Shown here one piece after another: positions 27,188 through 36,935 of a DNA stretch of 64,000 nt. The DNA lies in assembly GCF_902506265.1 (NCBI RefSeq), contig NZ_LR733556.1, positions 765,001-829,000 of the forward strand, given 5' to 3'. The position numbers and the translations under genes were made by a program. Under the pieces are notes generated by a model. That model saw only the letters and a list, made by a program, of their open reading frames with translations. It ran no database searches and was not told the DNA's origin. The DNA is from Flavobacterium sp. 9AF (lineage in GTDB: Bacteria > Bacteroidota > Bacteroidia > Flavobacteriales > Flavobacteriaceae). Positions within the stretch are counted from its first letter, which is position 1, and each line of letters opens with the position of its first letter.

Positions 27188-27856
27188 TTATTCTCTCTTA
27201 ATTAATTTATAAAAATCATCTCGAAACGCTTTTTCTTTGAAAACACCACCATATTGTAACGTTGAAGTAAAACTACTTTCATCCTTGATACCTCTACTCG
27301 ACACACATAAATGGGTTGCTTCAACAACCACAATTACATCTTCAGTGTTTAAAACCGTTTTCAATTCATTAAAAATTTGCATAATCATCCGTTCCTGAAC
27401 CTGTGGTCTTTTAGCATAATAATCAACTATTCGATTTAATTTGGATAGCCCAATCACCTTTCCTGATGATATATAACCCACATGTGCTTTCCCTACAATG
27501 GGTAAAAAATGATGCTCACAAGTAGAATTGAAACTAATATTAGCTTCTACTAACATCTTATCATAATGATAGGAATTATCAAAAACGGAAATTTTTGGCT
27601 TATTAGCAGGATTTAATCCTGAAAATATTTCTTGCACAAACATTTTAGCAACTCGATGCGGTGTTCCTTTTAAACTATCGTCTGTAAGATCTAAACCTAA
27701 TTCTTTCATGATTACAGCAAAATGCTCTTCAATAACTTCCATTTTCGCTTCGTCTGATTTATCAAAAGCATCTTTTCTCAATGGCGCTTCAGCCGAAGTC
27801 ATTTGATGATTATCTCCTATAATCTCAAATATTTCTTTTTCAAGTTGCGTATTCAT
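27188..27856 (-). CDS. folE: GTP cyclohydrolase I
   Basis: A 222-residue enzyme that converts GTP to 7,8-dihydroneopterin triphosphate, the first step of tetrahydrofolate or pterin synthesis. Zinc ligands lie in NSTCEHHFLP and ATHLCVSSRG; the GTP-binding and Arg/His motifs GTPHRVAKM, GLSKLNRIVDYYAKRPQVQE and TSTLQYGG are all present. I chose the ATG at 27856 because an AAAGGG sequence stands seven bases before it; a longer version would run back into msrA. Confidence 0.95.
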   Translation of the reverse strand: MNTQLEKEIFEIIGDNHQMTSAEAPLRKDAFDKSDEAKMEVIEEHFAVIMKELGLDLTDDSLKGTPHRVAKMFVQEIFSGLNPANKPKISVFDNSYHYDKMLVEANISFNSTCEHHFLPIVGKAHVGYISSGKVIGLSKLNRIVDYYAKRPQVQERMIMQIFNELKTVLNTEDVIVVVEATHLCVSSRGIKDESSFTSTLQYGGVFKEKAFRDDFYKLIKRE

Positions 27857-27870
27857 TTTCATTCCCTTTC

Positions 27871-28512
27871 TTATTTCAATTTCGATTTGTAATATTTTCT
27901 CAATTTCTCCAATTTTGGGGCAATTACCATTTGACAATATCCTTGCAAAGAGTTTTGGTTATAGTAATCTTGATGGTATTCTTCTGCTGGATAAAACTCA
28001 CTTGCAGCAGTTACTTGTGTCACAATTGGATTGTTATATAACTTCTCTTTGGTAAGCCACTGAATGTATTGCTCTGCTTTTTCTTTTTGTTCCAAAGAGT
28101 AATAAAAAACCTCACTTCTGTATTGGGTTCCTGAATCAGCTCCTTGCCTATTCAAAGTAGTAGGATCATGTGTGCCAAAAAATATTTCTAATAAATCTTG
28201 ATACGCAACTTCTTTGGGATTAAAAGTAATTTGAATAGCTTCTGCATGGCCCGTCGCACCACTACACACTTCACTGTAAGTTGGATTTTTTGTCTTTCCT
28301 CCTATATATCCTGAAGTTACTTTTTGAACTCCTTTCACTTCTAAAAAAATGGCTTCTGTACACCAAAAACAACCACCCGCAAATGTGGCAACTTCTAAAT
28401 TTTCGTTCATAGTAACGGCTATTGGTTCTTTAAATTCTTTTGGTTTAAACTTCCCTTCTTGAGAATGGCAAGCTTGTAAAATAAAAAAACTAACTAAAAT
28501 TAAATATTTCAT
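27871..28512 (-). CDS. msrA: peptide-methionine (S)-S-oxide reductase, lipoprotein form
   Basis: A 213-residue enzyme that repairs methionine-S-sulfoxide. The catalytic motif is GGCFWC (about 46-51; nucleophile Cys48) and the family signatures GYIGGKTKNPTYSEVCSG and AEEYHQDYY are present. From the ATG at 28512 it has a lipoprotein signal peptide (FFILQAC), so it is exported, unlike the cytoplasmic E. coli MsrA. No msrB gene lies nearby. It is transcribed divergently from lolD and stands 14 bases before folE. Confidence 0.94.
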   Translation of the reverse strand: MKYLILVSFFILQACHSQEGKFKPKEFKEPIAVTMNENLEVATFAGGCFWCTEAIFLEVKGVQKVTSGYIGGKTKNPTYSEVCSGATGHAEAIQITFNPKEVAYQDLLEIFFGTHDPTTLNRQGADSGTQYRSEVFYYSLEQKEKAEQYIQWLTKEKLYNNPIVTQVTAASEFYPAEEYHQDYYNQNSLQGYCQMVIAPKLEKLRKYYKSKLK

Positions 28513-28659
28513 GTAATTCTTTTTTTGTTTAACAAATATACTAAATATGTTAAACAATTTTAGATTTTAACTTATATTTATTATTTATGAAATAAATTGT
28601 GATGGGTATAAAATTTAGAATTAGAAAAAAATTGGTTTCTTTGTAAAAAAGTTTTCTGA

Positions 28660-29331
28660 ATGATTAAAGCCACTAATATTCACAAATATTACAACACATT
28701 ACATGTATTAAAAGGTGTAAACTTACATATTCAAAAAGGAGAAATTGTATCTATTGTAGGTGCTTCAGGTGCTGGAAAAACGACATTATTACAAATACTA
28801 GGCACATTAGATAAAGCCTCATCTGAATTAAATTCACGTTTAGAAATTAATGGTGAAGAGGTTACTAATATGAAAGATAAAAATTTATCTCGATTTAGAA
28901 ATTTAAATTTGGGATTTATTTTCCAATTTCATCAATTATTACCTGAATTTACAGCATTAGAAAATGTTTGTATTCCTGGATTAATTGCTAAAAGAGACAA
29001 AAAAGAAGTAGAAATAGAAGCAACAAAATTGTTGGATTATTTAGGATTATCGCATCGATTACAACATAAACCTAACGAATTATCTGGAGGAGAACAACAA
29101 CGTGTAGCAGTTGCAAGAGCATTAATAAACAAACCTGCTGTAATTTTTGCTGATGAACCTTCAGGAAATTTAGACACACATTCTGCAGAAAACTTACATC
29201 AATTGTTTTTTAAATTAAGAGATGAATTTGGACAAACATTTGTAATTGTTACTCACAATGAAGAATTAGCCAATATGGCGGATCGAAAATTAACAATGGT
29301 GGATGGAAATATTAAATCCCCTAATGAATAA
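28660..29331 (+). CDS. lolD: ABC transporter ATP-binding protein, LolD-like
   Basis: A 223-residue ABC ATPase of the LolD/MacB/FtsE group. Walker [10 protein letters not shown]-loop [16 protein letters not shown], signature [15 protein letters not shown], Walker [13 protein letters not shown] and H-loop VTHN are all canonical. Family position suggests energising lipoprotein release (LolCDE). The membrane subunits are not in the window, so the assignment to Lol rests on sequence type alone. It is followed after six bases by the TIGR02757 gene. Confidence 0.85.
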   Translation: MIKATNIHKYYNTLHVLKGVNLHIQKGEIVSIVGASGAGKTTLLQILGTLDKASSELNSRLEINGEEVTNMKDKNLSRFRNLNLGFIFQFHQLLPEFTALENVCIPGLIAKRDKKEVEIEATKLLDYLGLSHRLQHKPNELSGGEQQRVAVARALINKPAVIFADEPSGNLDTHSAENLHQLFFKLRDEFGQTFVIVTHNEELANMADRKLTMVDGNIKSPNE

Positions 29332-29337
29332 AATGGA

Positions 29338-30102
29338 ATGACTAAAGAAACTTTAAAAGATTTTTTAGAAGAAAAAGTAGATTTATACAATAATCCCAAT
29401 TTTATTGAAACTGATCCCATTCAAATTCCTCATAATTACTCTTTAAAAGAAGATATTGAAATTGCTGGCTTTCTAGCAGCAACAATAGCTTGGGGTAATC
29501 GAAAAATGATTATCAATAATGCCAAAAAATTTATGGATGCATTGGGTAATGCCCCATATGATTTCGTTATGAATCATTCCGAAAAAGAATTAAGCCGTTT
29601 AGATAGCTTTGTTCATCGTACATTTAATTCAATCGACGCAATTACATTTATAAAAGCATTAAAAAACATATACATTAATCATGAAGGATTAGAAACTGTT
29701 TTTTCTAGTTATGCTAAACCAGATTCACTGCAAAGTAGTATTTCAGAATTTAAAAAAATTTTTTTTGAGATTCCGCATCATAATAGAACAACGAAGCACA
29801 TTTCAGATCCTTTAAATAATTCAGCCGCAAAGAGAATCAACATGTTTTTAAGATGGATGATTCGAAAAGATAATAAAGGAGTTGATTTGGGAATTTGGAA
29901 AAATATTTCTCCCGCTTCCCTCTCTTGCCCTTTAGATGTACATTCGGGTAACGTTGCAAGAAAAATGGGTTTGTTATCTAGAAAACAAAATGATGCAAAA
30001 GCACTTTTTGAGTTAGATACTAATTTAAGAAAATTAGACACTAATGATCCTGTAAAATACGATTTTGCTTTATTTGGCTTGGGTGTCTTTGAGAAATTTT
30101 AA
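29338..30102 (+). CDS. TIGR02757 family protein
   Basis: A 254-residue conserved protein of the TIGR02757 family, which is restricted mainly to Bacteroidota and a few other groups. Recognisable segments are IAGFLAATIAWGNRKMI, FVHRTFNSIDAITFI, KRINMFLRWMIRKDNKGVDLGIW and PLDVHSGNVARKMGL. The last two resemble the helix-hairpin/DNA-glycosylase-like core reported for the family, but a biochemical role is not established. Cotranscribed with lolD. Confidence 0.88.
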   Translation: MTKETLKDFLEEKVDLYNNPNFIETDPIQIPHNYSLKEDIEIAGFLAATIAWGNRKMIINNAKKFMDALGNAPYDFVMNHSEKELSRLDSFVHRTFNSIDAITFIKALKNIYINHEGLETVFSSYAKPDSLQSSISEFKKIFFEIPHHNRTTKHISDPLNNSAAKRINMFLRWMIRKDNKGVDLGIWKNISPASLSCPLDVHSGNVARKMGLLSRKQNDAKALFELDTNLRKLDTNDPVKYDFALFGLGVFEKF

Positions 30103-30313
30103 ATAGCAACTAATATATAGAAAAACAATTAGATCAAACGTTTAACAAAAGAATTACTAATTGTATGAAATACATAAATGGCAATACTATAAACCTTTTG
30201 TAAAATAATATAACCCAGACTAGTAGCATAGGATATAAATTTGTAAAAGAAAATGAGAGCAAATATATTCTCATAAAAAAAATAAACTATTTACAAACTA
30301 AAAATTTATTATT

Positions 30314-30475
30314 ATGTTACGTTGGACAATCACATTTATCATTTTAGCAATAGTTGCTGGAATATTCGGTTTTGGAGGAATTGCAGCTGGTGCTGCTAGT
30401 ATTGCAAAAATATTATTTTTTATTTTTATAGTACTTTTTATATTATCTCTAATAAGTGGGAGAAGAAGAGTTTAA
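30314..30475 (+). CDS. DUF1328 small membrane protein
   Basis: A 53-residue protein beginning [20 protein letters not shown], the standard start of DUF1328 (YtjA-type) membrane peptides, with the conserved [18 protein letters not shown] core and an Arg-rich end (GRRRV). Two hydrophobic helices span the membrane. In other bacteria these peptides are often stress-induced. A possible -7 box TAAATTTG lies at 30236-30243, without a clear -33 element, and a small inverted repeat (ATGAGA/TCTCAT) sits in the leader. A strong terminator follows. Confidence 0.88.
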   Translation: MLRWTITFIILAIVAGIFGFGGIAAGAASIAKILFFIFIVLFILSLISGRRRV

Positions 30476-30478
30476 ATC

Positions 30479-30533
30479 AAAAAAATCCTGTAAACTAAAT
30501 TAAATAATAATAGAAAGTTTACAGGATTTTTTT
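30479..30533. terminator. bidirectional terminator
   Basis: An 18-bp perfect stem (core ATCCTGTAAACT / AGTTTACAGGAT) with a 19-base AT-rich loop and A/T runs on both sides lies between the DUF1328 gene and the convergent EEP-family gene. Confidence 0.88.
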
Positions 30534-31620
30534 ATTCTTTTGCAATTGTATCTCTATTTCCTTCCTGCATTTTACCCTCTTCAATCATTTTATCCACTTC
30601 TTTCTTTTCTTCACTATTTAAAGTTTCCTTATTTTTTACTTCTTCAACATTAGCCAATTTAAATTTACAAAACATGGGTAAATGATCAGAGTCAATTTGA
30701 GATAATGTTTTAAACTCTTCAATATAAATTGCCTTCGAATGAAAAAACAAATCTATTGGAAAACGCAATAATTTATATTTTGCATGAAAAGTCGAAACAA
30801 AACCTCTTCCTATTCTTGGATCAATTAAATTAGAAATTTTTTTAAATAAGACAGACGATTTTGCCCATGCCACGTTGTTAAAATCACCAGATACGATAAC
30901 AGGAAATTTACTTTTTTTAACTCTTTTGGCTACAGATAATAACTCTCCGTCTCTTTCTTTAGAATTTTCTTCTTCCGTAGGACTTGGAGGTGGCGGATGT
31001 ACTCCAAAAAAAGTTAACTTTTTCCCATCTTGCGTTTCTAATATAATTTCAAAGCTAGGTATATCATCTGCAACAAAATAATGAGTAACTGCTTCTATAA
31101 TTTTAAGTTTTGAATAAAAATGCATCCCATAAGTATTCTCTAAAGTTGCTTTATGAGAATAAATATATTCTTTTTCAATACTTTGCATGTTTTTTTCCCA
31201 ATCAGCATTAGATTCCATTGTTAAAATTATATCTGGATTAATATGATGGATTAAATGAACCAATTTATGATATGATGTATTAAACTGATAAACATTTACC
31301 GAAATAATACTTAGCGCTTTTTCATCATATTTTAATTGTCTATCTATTCGTTCTTTTTGAAAAATAGGTGTATAAGGCAATAAGACAAAACAATTATATA
31401 GTATAAAAATGAGTAAGACTACCTTACAAATTAAAGATAGAGACATATTTTCGAAACGGATAACAAAACTAAATCCAAATAAAAAAAGTAAAATAAACAG
31501 TAATTGTATCCTGCCAAAATCCCATACTCTAAAAAACCAATGTTGGTTAGACACAAAAGGCAATACATTTAGTAATAAAATAAGACCAGAAAATACATAA
31601 AAAACGGTTTCGATTATCAT
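30532..31620 (-). CDS. membrane-anchored endonuclease/exonuclease/phosphatase family protein
   Basis: A 362-residue protein: three N-terminal transmembrane helices (about 5-22, 38-56, 62-83), then an EEP-fold domain with the family motifs SIISVNVYQFN, DIILTMESN, FFGVHPPPPSP, VIVSGDFNNVAWA and the terminal DSDHLPMFC. These contain the Asp, Asn and His of the Mg-dependent active site. A Lys/Glu-rich tail (about 325-362) is probably disordered. The substrate may be a nucleic acid, phosphoinositide-like compound or other phosphodiester; it cannot be told from sequence. Confidence 0.87.
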   Translation of the reverse strand: MIIETVFYVFSGLILLLNVLPFVSNQHWFFRVWDFGRIQLLFILLFLFGFSFVIRFENMSLSLICKVVLLIFILYNCFVLLPYTPIFQKERIDRQLKYDEKALSIISVNVYQFNTSYHKLVHLIHHINPDIILTMESNADWEKNMQSIEKEYIYSHKATLENTYGMHFYSKLKIIEAVTHYFVADDIPSFEIILETQDGKKLTFFGVHPPPPSPTEEENSKERDGELLSVAKRVKKSKFPVIVSGDFNNVAWAKSSVLFKKISNLIDPRIGRGFVSTFHAKYKLLRFPIDLFFHSKAIYIEEFKTLSQIDSDHLPMFCKFKLANVEEVKNKETLNSEEKKEVDKMIEEGKMQEGNRDTIAKE

Positions 31621-31768
31621 AACTTAATTTCTTGTCATAAAAATAAGCATATTTAAAAATTGGATAGTCAAAAAAAATGGTAATTCTTTATTAAAAAATT
31701 TATTCATTAATACATTTTGTAACAAATAGAGATAAGTTTCGTCTTGTTTATATAAAAAAACTTATATT

Positions 31769-32668
31769 TTGGAAACAATACTAACAATTAGCAATCTGAA
31801 TAAAATTTTTAACAAAAGAGTACATGCTGTTAAAAATGTCTCTTTTGAAATTCAGAAAGGAAATGTTTACGGAATTCTTGGTCCAAATGGTTCTGGAAAA
31901 TCAACTACTTTAGGAATTGTATTAAACGTTGTAAATAAAACATCTGGTAGTTACCAATGGTTTAATGGAAATTTACCTGTTCATGAAGCTTTAAAAAAAG
32001 TAGGTGCTATTATAGAAAGACCTAACTTCTATCCTTACATGACAGCCAAAGAAAATTTAGAATTAGTTTGCAAAATTAAAGACATTCCTTACTCAAAAGT
32101 TATTGAAAAACTAGAGTTAGTCGGACTAATTGAGCGTAAAGACAGTAAATTCAGAACATTTTCATTAGGGATGAAACAACGATTAGCCATTGCTTCTGCC
32201 CTGTTAAATGATCCCGAAATTTTAATTTTAGATGAACCTACTAATGGGTTAGATCCACAAGGTATTAGACAAATTAGAGACTTAATAAAACTCATAGCTT
32301 CTCAAGGAACTACAATTTTACTAGCTTCTCATTTATTAGATGAAGTAGAAAAAGTTTGCAGCCATGTAGTCGTACTTCGTTATGGAGAAACATTATATCA
32401 TGGCCCTGTTGACGGAATGTTATCAAATGAAGGGTTTTTTGAATTAAAATCAGATGATAACGATAATTTAAGAAAGGTTTTATTACTACTTCCTGAAGTA
32501 AAAGATGTTAAGATAGAAGAAGATAAATTATTAGTTTACTTAAAAAACCATTTAGAAGCAAAAACATTAAATAGTTATTTGTTTGAAAAAGGAATTGTTT
32601 TACAACATTTAGTAAAAAGAAAAAACAGTCTGGAAGAACAATTTTTACAATTAACTAAAAACAACTAA
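31769..32668 (+). CDS. ABC transporter ATP-binding protein
   Basis: A 299-residue ABC ATPase of the CcmA/BcrA drug- or antibiotic-export type. The start is TTG (31769); no in-frame ATG lies before the conserved N-terminus ILTISNLNKIF. Walker A GPNGSGKST, signature FSLGMKQRLAIASALL, Walker B ILILDEPTNGLDP and H-loop LASHLLDE are intact. The C-terminal 80 residues are the usual regulatory extension. The permease gene follows after ten bases. Confidence 0.92.
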   Translation: METILTISNLNKIFNKRVHAVKNVSFEIQKGNVYGILGPNGSGKSTTLGIVLNVVNKTSGSYQWFNGNLPVHEALKKVGAIIERPNFYPYMTAKENLELVCKIKDIPYSKVIEKLELVGLIERKDSKFRTFSLGMKQRLAIASALLNDPEILILDEPTNGLDPQGIRQIRDLIKLIASQGTTILLASHLLDEVEKVCSHVVVLRYGETLYHGPVDGMLSNEGFFELKSDDNDNLRKVLLLLPEVKDVKIEEDKLLVYLKNHLEAKTLNSYLFEKGIVLQHLVKRKNSLEEQFLQLTKNN

Positions 32669-32678
32669 CACAAAGAAA

Positions 32679-33518
32679 ATGAAACGATTACTCACCATAG
32701 AATTTCAAAAATTATTCAAAAATAAAGCTAGTAAATTTTTAATTTTTTCTTATTTTATTTTATTATCCTTTATAGCCTTAATAGCTTCAATAAAGTTTGA
32801 ATTTGGTAATTTTAAACTACACATTGCAGATCAAGGAATTTTTAATTTTCCCTATATATGGCATTTTAACACTTATATTGCTGGCTATTTCAAATTGTTC
32901 TTAGCTATTGTCATTGTATCTATGATGGCGAATGAATATACTTATGGCACTTTAAAACAAAATTTAATCGACGGTATGAGTAAGAAAGAATTCATTTTAT
33001 CAAAATTCTTAACCGTTGTAACTTTTGCACTGGCTTCTACTCTATTTATATTTGTTTTATCGCTTATTCTAGGTTTTTCATTTTCATCCTATACCGAATT
33101 TAGTATCGTATTTTCAGATTTAGAATACCTTATCGCCTTTTTATTTAAATTAATTGGTTTCTTTTCATTTTGCTTATTTTTAGGTATCTTAGTTAAAAGA
33201 AGTGCCTTCGCTTTAGGATTTTTATTAATTTGGAATATTGCAGAATTTATAGTATCTGGTCTCTTAAGATGGAAATTTTTTCCTAAAACAGATATCTATT
33301 CAAAAATAAATCAATTCTTCCCGTTGGAATCAATGAGTAATTTAATCAAAGAGCCTTTTACTCGACTTTCAGCCATAAAAAATATCGAAACTACTATTAC
33401 TGGTGAAGAAGTGGTTAGAGAATATGGAGTTCATTTTGGTGAGATTGCGATCGTATGTGTTTGGACAGTAATCTTTATTTATTCTTCTTATTATATATTG
33501 AAAAAAAGAGATTTGTAG
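32679..33518 (+). CDS. ABC-2 type transporter permease
   Basis: A 279-residue membrane protein with about six hydrophobic helices (about 22-40, 60-85, 108-133, 148-170, 175-195, 255-272) and the ABC-2 feature EYTYGTLKQNLIDGMSKKEFILSKF, a coupling segment common in BcrB/NatB-like permeases. It forms an exporter with the ATPase before it. The substrate is unknown. Confidence 0.85.
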   Translation: MKRLLTIEFQKLFKNKASKFLIFSYFILLSFIALIASIKFEFGNFKLHIADQGIFNFPYIWHFNTYIAGYFKLFLAIVIVSMMANEYTYGTLKQNLIDGMSKKEFILSKFLTVVTFALASTLFIFVLSLILGFSFSSYTEFSIVFSDLEYLIAFLFKLIGFFSFCLFLGILVKRSAFALGFLLIWNIAEFIVSGLLRWKFFPKTDIYSKINQFFPLESMSNLIKEPFTRLSAIKNIETTITGEEVVREYGVHFGEIAIVCVWTVIFIYSSYYILKKRDL

Positions 33519-33526
33519 TATCTTTG
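33498..33526 (+). promoter_or_regulatory. consensus Bacteroidota promoter for the T9SS cargo gene
   Basis: TTG at 33498-33500 and TATCTTTG at 33519-33526 are 18 bases apart, a full match to the TTG/TAnnTTTG promoter. The start codon lies 22 bases further on. The promoter overlaps the last codons of the permease gene, so the secreted protein is an independent transcription unit. Confidence 0.75.
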
Positions 33527-33548
33527 CCTCTGCTATTAAAAAGTAGAA

Positions 33549-35546
33549 ATGAGGTATTTACATTTTATAATAATTATTCTATTATTTCAGAATATTAGTG
33601 CACAAAGTATTAGTGTAGATCAAAATACTTACACACCGCAACAATTAGTAGAAGATATTCTGATTAATAGTGGATGCGCATCAGTAACTAATGTGACTGT
33701 TTCAGGTGGAAATTTTCCTTCAGGTGATAAGTCTTATGGTTATTTTAATCGAGATGGATCTTCTTTTCCTCTTGAAAATGGAATTATTCTAAGTACAGGT
33801 AGAATATATAACGCACCAGGACCTAACGCTTCCATTTCAGATGATGGAAATGGTATTGGATGGACTGGTGATAGTGATTTAAATCAAGCGTTAAATATTT
33901 CCAATTCTATTAATGCGACTATATTAGAATTTGATTTTACACCTTTAGGAAATCGTATCAGTTTCGATTATATTTTTTCTTCTGAAGAATATCATGGAAC
34001 CGCAACTTGTCAATATTCTGATGGATTTGCATTTCTACTAAGAGAAGTGGGCTCAACAATTTATCAAAACTTAGCATTAATTCCGAACACGAATACCCCT
34101 GTTAAAGTAACTACAGTTCACCCAAACATTCCTGGAGGTTGTGGCCCTCAAAACGAACAATATTTTGATGCATTTAACAATACAAATCACCCAACAAATT
34201 TTAATGGCCAAACTAAAATTTTAACTGCTCAAGCTACTGTAACTCCTGGCACACAGTACCATATAAAACTAGTTATTGCTGACGAAGGGAATTACAGGTA
34301 TGATTCTGCTATTTTTCTTAAAGGAGGAAGTTTTAATACAAATGTAAACTTAGGTGAGGATAGAACTATTGCAAATGGTAACCCTGTATGTGGTACCTTT
34401 CAATTAGATACCCAATTAACAGGAACACATCAATGGTTTTTAAATGGGAATGAAATTATTGGAGAAACTACTTCAACCCTTACTATTACACAAAATGGTA
34501 CATACAAAGTTATTGTTTCTATTCCTGGTTGTAGTCCTGCTCCAATGGATGAAATTGACATTGAATTTGCTCCAACATTAATACAAAGCTCAAATACTAA
34601 CTTTTCTCAATGTGATGATGATGACATACAAGACGGTATAACAACTTTTGATTTAAATTTAATTATTCCACAAATAATTACTAACCTACCTTCTAATTAT
34701 CAATTAAGCATATTTGATAGTCCAACTTCTACAACTGCCCTACCCTTAACTTATCAAAATACGGTTCCTAATCTGCAAACACTATATGCCAAAGTTACTA
34801 ATATACCTAATTGCTATGATACAGTAGTTTTCCCAATTACAATTGAAGTTAACACTTTTACGGAAGACTATTCTGATGAAATGTTTGGCATTTGTGAAAG
34901 CGACAATCTTATTTTAGATGCTGGAAATAGTTTTGTTTCCTACAGCTGGAATACAAATCCAGTACAAACTACACAAAGTATTACAGTATCAAATTCTGGT
35001 GTTTATACAGTTACTTTAGAAAATACTTTAGGATGTTTTAAAACAAAAACATTCACAGTACAAGCTTCTCAAATTGCAACTATTGAAGATGTAATCGTTT
35101 CCGATTTTTCAGAAAACAATACAGCTACAATAATAGTTTCAGGTAATGGCAATTATGAATACTCATTAAACGGCTTAAACTATCAAGATTCTAATGTATT
35201 TCAAAACTTACTTGCAGGTGAATACACCGTATATGTTAATGACAAAAATGGTTGCGGATTAAGTTCAAAAACTTTTATCATTTTAGATTTTCCAAAATTT
35301 TTTACACCTAATGGTGATGGATATAATGACACTTGGCAAATTAAAAATTTAGAAAAAGCGGGTCTTGAAAACAGTAAAATATATATTTTTGATAGATTTG
35401 GGAAATTACTAAAACAAATAAGTCCTCAAGGAAACGGATGGAATGGAACATTTAATGGTCAAATTCTTCCTTCTTCAGACTATTGGTTTGTAATAGAATT
35501 ACCCAATGGAAAAAAAATAAAAAATCACTTTTCACTGAAAAGATAA
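33549..35546 (+). CDS. secreted protein with choice-of-anchor L domain and type B T9SS sorting domain
   Basis: A 665-residue protein exported by the type IX secretion system. A signal peptide (ending NISAQ) is followed by a choice-of-anchor L domain (about 20-270, with GIILSTGRI, ISFDYIFSSEEYHG and SDGFAFLLRE), one or two Ig/PKD-like segments, and the gliding-motility type C-terminal domain starting FTPNGDGYNDTW (about 580) and closing NGKKIKNHFSLKR. That tail is the type B sorting signal. It is likely to sit on the cell surface or be released; the ligand is unknown. Confidence 0.92.
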   Translation: MRYLHFIIIILLFQNISAQSISVDQNTYTPQQLVEDILINSGCASVTNVTVSGGNFPSGDKSYGYFNRDGSSFPLENGIILSTGRIYNAPGPNASISDDGNGIGWTGDSDLNQALNISNSINATILEFDFTPLGNRISFDYIFSSEEYHGTATCQYSDGFAFLLREVGSTIYQNLALIPNTNTPVKVTTVHPNIPGGCGPQNEQYFDAFNNTNHPTNFNGQTKILTAQATVTPGTQYHIKLVIADEGNYRYDSAIFLKGGSFNTNVNLGEDRTIANGNPVCGTFQLDTQLTGTHQWFLNGNEIIGETTSTLTITQNGTYKVIVSIPGCSPAPMDEIDIEFAPTLIQSSNTNFSQCDDDDIQDGITTFDLNLIIPQIITNLPSNYQLSIFDSPTSTTALPLTYQNTVPNLQTLYAKVTNIPNCYDTVVFPITIEVNTFTEDYSDEMFGICESDNLILDAGNSFVSYSWNTNPVQTTQSITVSNSGVYTVTLENTLGCFKTKTFTVQASQIATIEDVIVSDFSENNTATIIVSGNGNYEYSLNGLNYQDSNVFQNLLAGEYTVYVNDKNGCGLSSKTFIILDFPKFFTPNGDGYNDTWQIKNLEKAGLENSKIYIFDRFGKLLKQISPQGNGWNGTFNGQILPSSDYWFVIELPNGKKIKNHFSLKR

Positions 35547-35549
35547 ATT

Positions 35550-35921
35550 ATGCTAAAAAACATTATTTTTATTGCTTTAGGAGGCGGATTAGGAAGTGTT
35601 TTAAGATACTTAAGCAATATCTATATAGGTAAATTTTTTCCTAACAAAGGGTACATTGCCACCCTTTTTGCAAATATGATTGGTTGTCTCTTAATTGGAA
35701 TATTAGTAGGATATTTTATTAAAAACCATTCTTCTAATGAAGCTTTTAAATTATTACTAATAACAGGATTTTGTGGTGGATTTACCACTTTTTCAACATT
35801 TGGCTTAGAAAATTATAATCTATTACAATCACAAAATTATATATTAACACTGTCTTATATTATATTATCTATAACAATTGGTATAGCATTTGTAGGATTA
35901 GGCATATACTTAACTAAATAA
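35550..35921 (+). CDS. crcB: fluoride efflux channel CrcB/Fluc
   Basis: A 123-residue four-helix membrane protein of the Fluc family, which works as an antiparallel dimer to expel fluoride. Conserved motifs are GGGLGSVLRYL, the Asn in FANMIGCLLIG and the pore segment TGFCGGFTTFSTFGLE with the Thr/Ser-Phe track. It starts three bases after the previous stop and one base separates it from the next gene. No fluoride riboswitch is visible, as there is no leader. Confidence 0.93.
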   Translation: MLKNIIFIALGGGLGSVLRYLSNIYIGKFFPNKGYIATLFANMIGCLLIGILVGYFIKNHSSNEAFKLLLITGFCGGFTTFSTFGLENYNLLQSQNYILTLSYIILSITIGIAFVGLGIYLTK

Positions 35922-35922
35922 G

Positions 35923-36933
35923 ATGTTTTCAAGTAAAGAAATTAGCGAGCTTAAATCGTTACTAAGTTCACCAAAAAAAATTACAATTATTTCACATAGA
36001 AACCCTGATGGTGATGCTATGGGATCTTCCTTAGGTTTATTACACTTTCTAATTCAATTAAATCATCAAGTAACTTTCATTTCACCAAATGAATACCCTG
36101 ATTTTTTAGAATGGTTACCAAAGGCTAATGAAACTGTTATTTTTGAAAGAGAATATGATAAAGCTTTACCTATCTTACAAAACAGTGATTATATTTTTAC
36201 TTTAGATTTTAACGCCTTACATCGCACAGGTGATGCAATGCAAAAAACATTAGAAAAATTATCTAATACAATGATCATGATTGATCATCATCAATTACCT
36301 GATACTTATTCAAAATATACTTTTTCAGATGTTAATTACGGTTCAACCTGCCAAATGATATATGATTTTATAAATATCTTAGGCTACAACCATCTAATTA
36401 ATAAAGAAATAGCAACCTGCCTATATACAGGAATTGTTACCGATTCAGGAAGTTTTAGATTTCCCAAAACTACTCCAGAAACACATCAATGTGTAGCAGA
36501 TTTAATTAGTAGAGGCATTAATAATAGTGAAATACATAATTTATTATTTGACAATTCAAGTTATGAACGCCTACAACTTTTAGGCAAAGCATTACAAAAC
36601 TTAAAAGTGCTTCCTGAATTTAACGCTTCTTACATTACCCTAAGCCAAGAAGAACTTAATCAATACAGTTATAAAAAAGGTGATACAGAAGGTATTGTTA
36701 ATTATGGATTGAGTATAAAAGGAATTATTGTAACCGCAATTTTTATAGAAAACAAAGAAGAAGGAATTATAAAAATTTCTTTTCGATCACAAGGTAATTT
36801 TGATGTAAACGAATTTGCTCGAAAGCACTTTAATGGAGGTGGTCATATAAATGCAGCAGGGGGAAAATCTTTTTTAAGCTTAGAAGAAACAGTCAACCAA
36901 TTTATTGCTATTTTAGCAACAGAAAAAAAATAA
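35923..36933 (+). CDS. DHH/DHHA1 phosphoesterase (NrnA-like nanoRNase/pAp phosphatase)
   Basis: A 336-residue DHH-family phosphoesterase. The metal-binding motifs are SHRNPDGDAMGSSLG, the acidic segment FTLDFNALHRTGD, MIDHHQLPD (the DHH motif) and GIVTDSGSFRF; the DHHA1 domain ends GGGHINAAGGKS. The family degrades short RNA oligonucleotides and dephosphorylates 3'-phosphoadenosine 5'-phosphate. It sits between crcB and gldI in a tight run of genes. Confidence 0.93.
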   Translation: MFSSKEISELKSLLSSPKKITIISHRNPDGDAMGSSLGLLHFLIQLNHQVTFISPNEYPDFLEWLPKANETVIFEREYDKALPILQNSDYIFTLDFNALHRTGDAMQKTLEKLSNTMIMIDHHQLPDTYSKYTFSDVNYGSTCQMIYDFINILGYNHLINKEIATCLYTGIVTDSGSFRFPKTTPETHQCVADLISRGINNSEIHNLLFDNSSYERLQLLGKALQNLKVLPEFNASYITLSQEELNQYSYKKGDTEGIVNYGLSIKGIIVTAIFIENKEEGIIKISFRSQGNFDVNEFARKHFNGGGHINAAGGKSFLSLEETVNQFIAILATEKK

Positions 36934-36935
36934 AA